A stretch of DNA of 8,162 bases from contig CABSFC010000114.1 in assembly GCA_902476875.1 (NCBI GenBank), positions 1 to 8,162 of the forward strand. Direction: 5' to 3'. This DNA comes from an uncultured Oscillibacter sp. (GTDB taxonomy: Bacteria; Bacillota; Clostridia; Oscillospirales; Oscillospiraceae). Positions 5,221-8,162 of the stretch are shown piece after piece. Each line of letters starts with the position of its first letter. The first letter of the stretch is position 1. Under the pieces are notes generated by a model. The model was not told where the DNA came from and did not search any database. It was given only the letters and a program-made list of their open reading frames with translations. A program made the translations under genes and the position numbers.

Positions 5221-7380
5221 TTGCCCGAAGCACGGGAACGAAAGAAAAGCGATAAAATCAAAGGGAAGGACAGGAAACCCAGCAGCCCCGCAAAAAAGGA
5301 TGTGCGCCGCCGGATGACGGCCAAGCTCCAAAAGGAACTGACGGAGCGGCAGCGGAACCGAGGCACCGGCGGCACAGACCAGCCCCCGGAGGTACAAGCG
5401 GCGGAGCAGGTGGAGGAAAAAATCTATACCACCGCTGACAGCCTCCGGGAGCGTACTGGCGATGCCATTTCAAAATCTATCGCCCGCCACAGGCGAAAGC
5501 AGCAGAAGAAAAAGCAGCGTGCAGAGCCGGCTACCGGCAGCACCCCGCCAACAGATGCAGGAACCGCGCCGACTCCGGTACAGCAGCCCATAAAGGAACG
5601 ACACGCTGGCGATATGCGGATGCGCCCTGCGGAAAGTGACCGATCACCTGATATAATCCATGAGCGGTCAGCCGCGCCCCGTTCCGGCCCGGAGCGTCCA
5701 CCGGCAGCAACTTCCCCGGACGAGCGCATGAGACAGACTGCCATCAAGGAAAAGCAAGATCGGCACACAGACCCCCGGCAGAGGCCCGCCGATCCACAGG
5801 GACTGGGGCAGACTTCCGCACAGGTACGGGACCCGGCACCCCAGCCGAAGCCGCAGGAGCGTATGAGGCAAAAAGCCAGGACGGAGATGCAGACCCGGCA
5901 CACAGGGGATGGGCGTATTCTCTCCCCGCCGCGCCCGGAGCGCCCACCGGCCCCTATGCACAGCGCGGGAATGACTCCAGCCTCTCTTGACAATCAATCT
6001 ATCAATCCCATCAAAGAGCGCCCCCGGCGCTCTTTTGCACCAAAAGAGAAGCCCGCTGGCGGCTCGTTCATTCCCAAGACCCGGCAGGCTGCAGCGGCAT
6101 CCAAGTCCGCCGCAAAGTCCGCATCCACAGCGGCAAAGGGGAAAAAGGCGGCGCGGCCTTTGGCACAGGCAAAACGGCGCGTCCAGCGCAGCGCCCAGCG
6201 CAAGCTGCTCCAACAGTCCAAGGCCACGGCAAAGACAGCGTTGGAATTGTCCCGGAAAGCCGCTGTTGTGACGGCCAAGGCCGTATCCGCCCTGATCAGC
6301 GCCCTCGCCGGACTTTTGGGCAGCGCGTTCCTGATTCCCATGATCTGCCTGATTGTTTTGGCGGGGGCGATTATCGCCTCGCCCTTTGGCATCCTCTTTT
6401 CCAACGAGCCAACGCCGGGGGCCATGCCCCTCAATGTGGCTGTGGGCCAGCTCAACATGGAGCTGTCCAATACGCTGGAAACGCTGCAGGCCGGTGATTA
6501 CAGCAGCATTGACGTGCAAGGCCACGGCCCTGACTGGCGGGAGGTTGTGGCCGTTTTTGCCGCAAAGACGGCAGGGGCCGATGACGGCACAGATGTTGCC
6601 GCGCTGACCCCTGACCGGGTAGAACTCCTGCGGGCTGTGTTTTGGGATATGTGCGTCATTTCCTCAGAAGCGGAAAGCATAGATCACCCGGCCACCGACA
6701 CCACCGAGGCATGGACAGAGACGATCCTGCACATCACCATCACGGCAAAAACAGCGGAGGATATGCGCACGGAGTACGCCTTTACGGAATATCAGAATCA
6801 GGCGTTGACGGAGCTGGCAGCTGAACTTGCCACAATGGATATACTGCTGACCGATCTATCTGTCTCCCAGGAACAGGCCCGTGACCTGCTGCGGAGCCTT
6901 CCAGCCGACCTCTCCCCGGAACGCCGCGCCGCTGTGGAAACAGCCTGCCAGCTTGTGGGGAAGGTCAGCTACTTTTGGGGCGGAAAATCCCTGGTGATGG
7001 GCTGGGACAGCCGATGGGGGACGCTCCAAAAGGTATGGGCGGAGGGCAGCTCCACCAGCGGAACTTATCTGCCCTACGGCCTTGACTGCTCCGGCTTCGT
7101 GGACTGGGTATTTTACAATGCCACTGGCGGCAGCTACATCATAGGCCACGGCGGGGGCGCACACGCCCAGCATACCTACTGCACAGCGATCACATGGGCC
7201 GAGGCCCAACCGGGCGACCTGGTATTCTACCCGGAGGACACCCACGTTGGCATTGTGGGCGGCTGGGACGCAGACGGCAATATCCTGATCATCCACTGTG
7301 CCAGCGGCTACAACAACGTGGTCATCACAAAACAGGAGGGCTTTGCCACCATAGGCAGGCCACTGTATTATTCTGAATAA
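5221..7380 (+). CDS. Membrane-anchored NlpC/P60 (C40) peptidoglycan hydrolase, CD1108-like mobile element protein
   Basis: This 719-residue protein should open the cell wall so that the conjugation channel can cross it. Residues 1-350 are disordered, very rich in K, R, Q, P and A, and contain two copies of a 16-residue unit 45 residues apart (168-183 and 213-228, sharing ERMRQ and RHT). One membrane segment lies at about 358-393. A middle domain (WREVVAVFAAKTAG to AVFWDMCVISSEAES) is typical of CD1108-like ICE proteins. The C-terminal NlpC/P60 domain has its nucleophile Cys623 in DCSGF, His675 in THVGIVGG and His692 in IIHCASG. The catalytic part would lie outside the membrane, with the basic N-terminal part inside (inference). 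The TTG start has an AGGAGG site. This protein fills the VirB1/Orf14-like role. No separate lytic transglycosylase domain is visible. A palindrome sits on each side of the gene. Confidence 0.92.
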   Translation: MPEARERKKSDKIKGKDRKPSSPAKKDVRRRMTAKLQKELTERQRNRGTGGTDQPPEVQAAEQVEEKIYTTADSLRERTGDAISKSIARHRRKQQKKKQRAEPATGSTPPTDAGTAPTPVQQPIKERHAGDMRMRPAESDRSPDIIHERSAAPRSGPERPPAATSPDERMRQTAIKEKQDRHTDPRQRPADPQGLGQTSAQVRDPAPQPKPQERMRQKARTEMQTRHTGDGRILSPPRPERPPAPMHSAGMTPASLDNQSINPIKERPRRSFAPKEKPAGGSFIPKTRQAAAASKSAAKSASTAAKGKKAARPLAQAKRRVQRSAQRKLLQQSKATAKTALELSRKAAVVTAKAVSALISALAGLLGSAFLIPMICLIVLAGAIIASPFGILFSNEPTPGAMPLNVAVGQLNMELSNTLETLQAGDYSSIDVQGHGPDWREVVAVFAAKTAGADDGTDVAALTPDRVELLRAVFWDMCVISSEAESIDHPATDTTEAWTETILHITITAKTAEDMRTEYAFTEYQNQALTELAAELATMDILLTDLSVSQEQARDLLRSLPADLSPERRAAVETACQLVGKVSYFWGGKSLVMGWDSRWGTLQKVWAEGSSTSGTYLPYGLDCSGFVDWVFYNATGGSYIIGHGGGAHAQHTYCTAITWAEAQPGDLVFYPEDTHVGIVGGWDADGNILIIHCASGYNNVVITKQEGFATIGRPLYYSE
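6013..6036 (+). other. Terminator-like hairpin inside the NlpC/P60 gene
   Basis: AAAGAGCGCC at 6013-6022 pairs perfectly with GGCGCTCTTT at 6026-6035 around a CCC loop, with one more T after it. The 3' arm supplies a short T-run, making it resemble an intrinsic terminator. It lies in frame within the coding sequence, between the disordered repeats and the basic stretch before the membrane segment. It may be chance in a GC-rich coding region. Confidence 0.5.
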
Positions 7381-7508
7381 ATGAACATCTCACGGCGCGG
7401 CGCGTTCCCTGTCGGGAAATGCGTCTCACCGTGAGACGCATTTCTGCCTTTCCCTCCGTACCCGCTCTCTTGCCGGGCACAGGGGCCTTTTCTCTTTGTC
7501 CGCATAGC
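7381..7508. other. Gap between hydrolase and recombinase genes
   Basis: The whole gap is 181 bases (7381-7561). It holds palindrome copy 3, then a pyrimidine-rich stretch (7441-7500) with a weak imperfect hairpin (GTACCCG at 7458-7464 facing CGGGCAC at 7474-7480) before a T-rich run, and finally the recombinase leader hairpin. I find no convincing sigma-70 promoter: TAAAAT at 7524-7529 lacks a -35 box at proper spacing. No gene is visible. Confidence 0.5.
7416..7444. repeat. Intergenic palindrome, copy 3 of 3
   Basis: Bases 7416-7429 are perfectly complementary to 7431-7444 around a central C at 7430, and 7415/7445 can add a G-T pair. The conserved 16-base left arm GGGAAATGCGTCTCAC begins at 7414, but the right arm has lost its final CCC, which reads CTG here. 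The element lies 35 bases after the NlpC/P60 stop codon and upstream of the recombinase gene. Confidence 0.93.
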
Positions 7509-7557
7509 AAACCTCCGTCAAGGTAAAATAATCTCATACTTTGAAAATCGGAGGTTT
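7509..7557 (+). promoter_or_regulatory. Leader hairpin that would sequester the recombinase ribosome binding site
   Basis: An outer stem pairs AAACCTCCG (7509-7517) exactly with CGGAGGTTT (7549-7557). Directly inside it, TCAAGGTA (7518-7525) pairs with TACTTTGA (7537-7544), with one G-T pair, leaving an 11-base loop and an AAAT bulge on the 3' side. The right arm contains the GGAGG Shine-Dalgarno (7550-7554), which lies 7 bases before the recombinase ATG, so the folded RNA would block translation. A competing pair is possible: GGTAAAA (7522-7528) with TTTTACC (7555-7561). The same dyad could instead be a protein-binding site on DNA. Confidence 0.7.
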
Positions 7558-7561
7558 TACC

Positions 7562-8162
7562 ATGAACGACCACAGATTGACCCCGGAGCAGATTACGGCC
7601 TATGGCCTCTATCTCCGCCGTGAGGAACACGCCCCCGGCACCATCGAAAAGTACCTGCGGGATGTACGGGCCTTTGCCGCCTGGACAGAAAACCGGCCTG
7701 TCACACAGGAGCTGGCAGCGGCATGGAAGGAACATCTGCTTGCCACCGGCCACAGCCCCGGAACCGTCAACTCCATGCTGGCCGCCATCAACGGCCTGTT
7801 CCGGTTTTTGGGCTGGAATATCCGGGTGAAATTTCTGAAAATCCAGCGCCGGATGTTCCGTGACCAGTCCAGGGAGCTGACGCGGGAGGAATACGACCTG
7901 CTGGTATCCACGGCCAGGGCCAGCGGAAAGGAGCGCCTTGCCCTGCTGATGGAGGCCATATGCGCCACCGGGGTACGGGTGAGCGAGGTGCGCTACCTCA
8001 CCGTGGAGGCGGCGCGGGCAGGCAGGGCGGACATCTCCCTAAAGGGCAAGATACGCACCATACTTCTGCCGGGTAAGCTGTGCCGCAAGCTGCTGAAATA
8101 CGCCCGAAAAAACAAAATCGCCTCCGGTGAAATCTTCATCACCAGAAGCGGAAAGAGCATGA
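7562..8162 (+). CDS. Tyrosine recombinase/integrase (XerC-like), N-terminal 200 residues, runs off the window
   Basis: The open frame from ATG 7562 continues to the window edge without a stop, giving 200 residues of a protein that in this family is usually around 280-300. Residues about 8-85 form the N-terminal SAM-like core-binding domain (TPEQITAYGLYLRREEHAPGT, then SPGTVNSMLAAINGLFRFLG). The catalytic domain begins near 104 (RELTREEYDLL). The first catalytic arginine is Arg139 in ATGVRVSEVRYL, and the beta-hairpin lysine is probably Lys161 or Lys163 in SLKGKIRTILLP. The H-x-x-R box and the nucleophilic Tyr would lie beyond the edge. Such enzymes cut and rejoin DNA through a 3'-phosphotyrosine intermediate, for element integration and excision, or for inversion. 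The start has a GGAGG site 7 bases upstream, buried in the leader hairpin. Whether this is the ICE's own integrase or a later insertion cannot be told here. Confidence 0.92.
   Translation, partial: MNDHRLTPEQITAYGLYLRREEHAPGTIEKYLRDVRAFAAWTENRPVTQELAAAWKEHLLATGHSPGTVNSMLAAINGLFRFLGWNIRVKFLKIQRRMFRDQSRELTREEYDLLVSTARASGKERLALLMEAICATGVRVSEVRYLTVEAARAGRADISLKGKIRTILLPGKLCRKLLKYARKNKIASGEIFITRSGKSM

Noticed and set aside
5668..6525. Antisense frames opposite the hydrolase N-terminal part
   Set aside because: Their Cys/Arg/Gly-rich content mirrors the repetitive + strand coding sequence. They have no coherent domain or good start signals.
7381..7434. Tiny ORF starting at ATG 7381 right after the hydrolase stop
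   Set aside because: It has only 17 codons, runs into palindrome copy 3, and lacks a clear ribosome binding site or any recognisable sequence.
982..7444. The three palindromes as rho-independent terminators or as a CRISPR array
   Set aside because: None is followed by a T-tract, and they are kilobases apart without spacers, so neither explanation fits.

Overview
The window reads as part of an integrative and conjugative element (ICE) of the Tn1549/CTn type from a GC-rich gut Clostridia lineage (Oscillospiraceae or Lachnospiraceae-like; my inference from gene order, Firmicutes-type Shine-Dalgarno sites and GC-rich codon use). All genes run on the + strand and are tightly packed. The order is VirD4/TraG coupling protein (3' part), Maff2-type small membrane protein, VirB6/TrbL-like channel protein, MT-A70 adenine methyltransferase, PrgI-like protein, VirB4/TraE ATPase, and a membrane-anchored NlpC/P60 hydrolase. 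A tyrosine recombinase follows and runs off the right edge.

Region by region: bases 1-55 look like the 3' end (domain VI and perhaps the last bases of domain V) of a group II intron. From base 56 the sequence is VirD4-like, so the intron appears to sit inside the coupling-protein gene, right after its Walker B DEFAN motif. Bases 596-1870 encode the two small and polytopic membrane components. Bases 1867-2412 encode the methyltransferase, whose most plausible start is an unusual ATA overlapping the virB6 stop codon. An intrinsic terminator-like hairpin lies at 2413-2447. PrgI and VirB4 overlap and are probably translationally coupled. The hydrolase (5221-7380) has a long, basic, disordered N-terminal part, one membrane segment and a C-terminal NlpC/P60 domain with its Cys and His residues present.

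The genes form one mating machine: VirD4 would deliver the relaxase-DNA complex, VirB4 powers assembly, the Maff2, VirB6 and PrgI-like proteins form the membrane channel, and the NlpC/P60 protein opens the peptidoglycan. The methyltransferase is not a secretion component and may mark the transferred DNA.

The most interesting non-coding signals are three nearly identical 29-39 base palindromes placed only in intergenic gaps (982-1014, 5137-5175, 7416-7444), and a long hairpin in the recombinase leader (7509-7557) that would bury its ribosome binding site. I see no wholly new protein system. The novelty lies in the intron-split VirD4, the palindrome family, the odd start codons and the leader hairpin.
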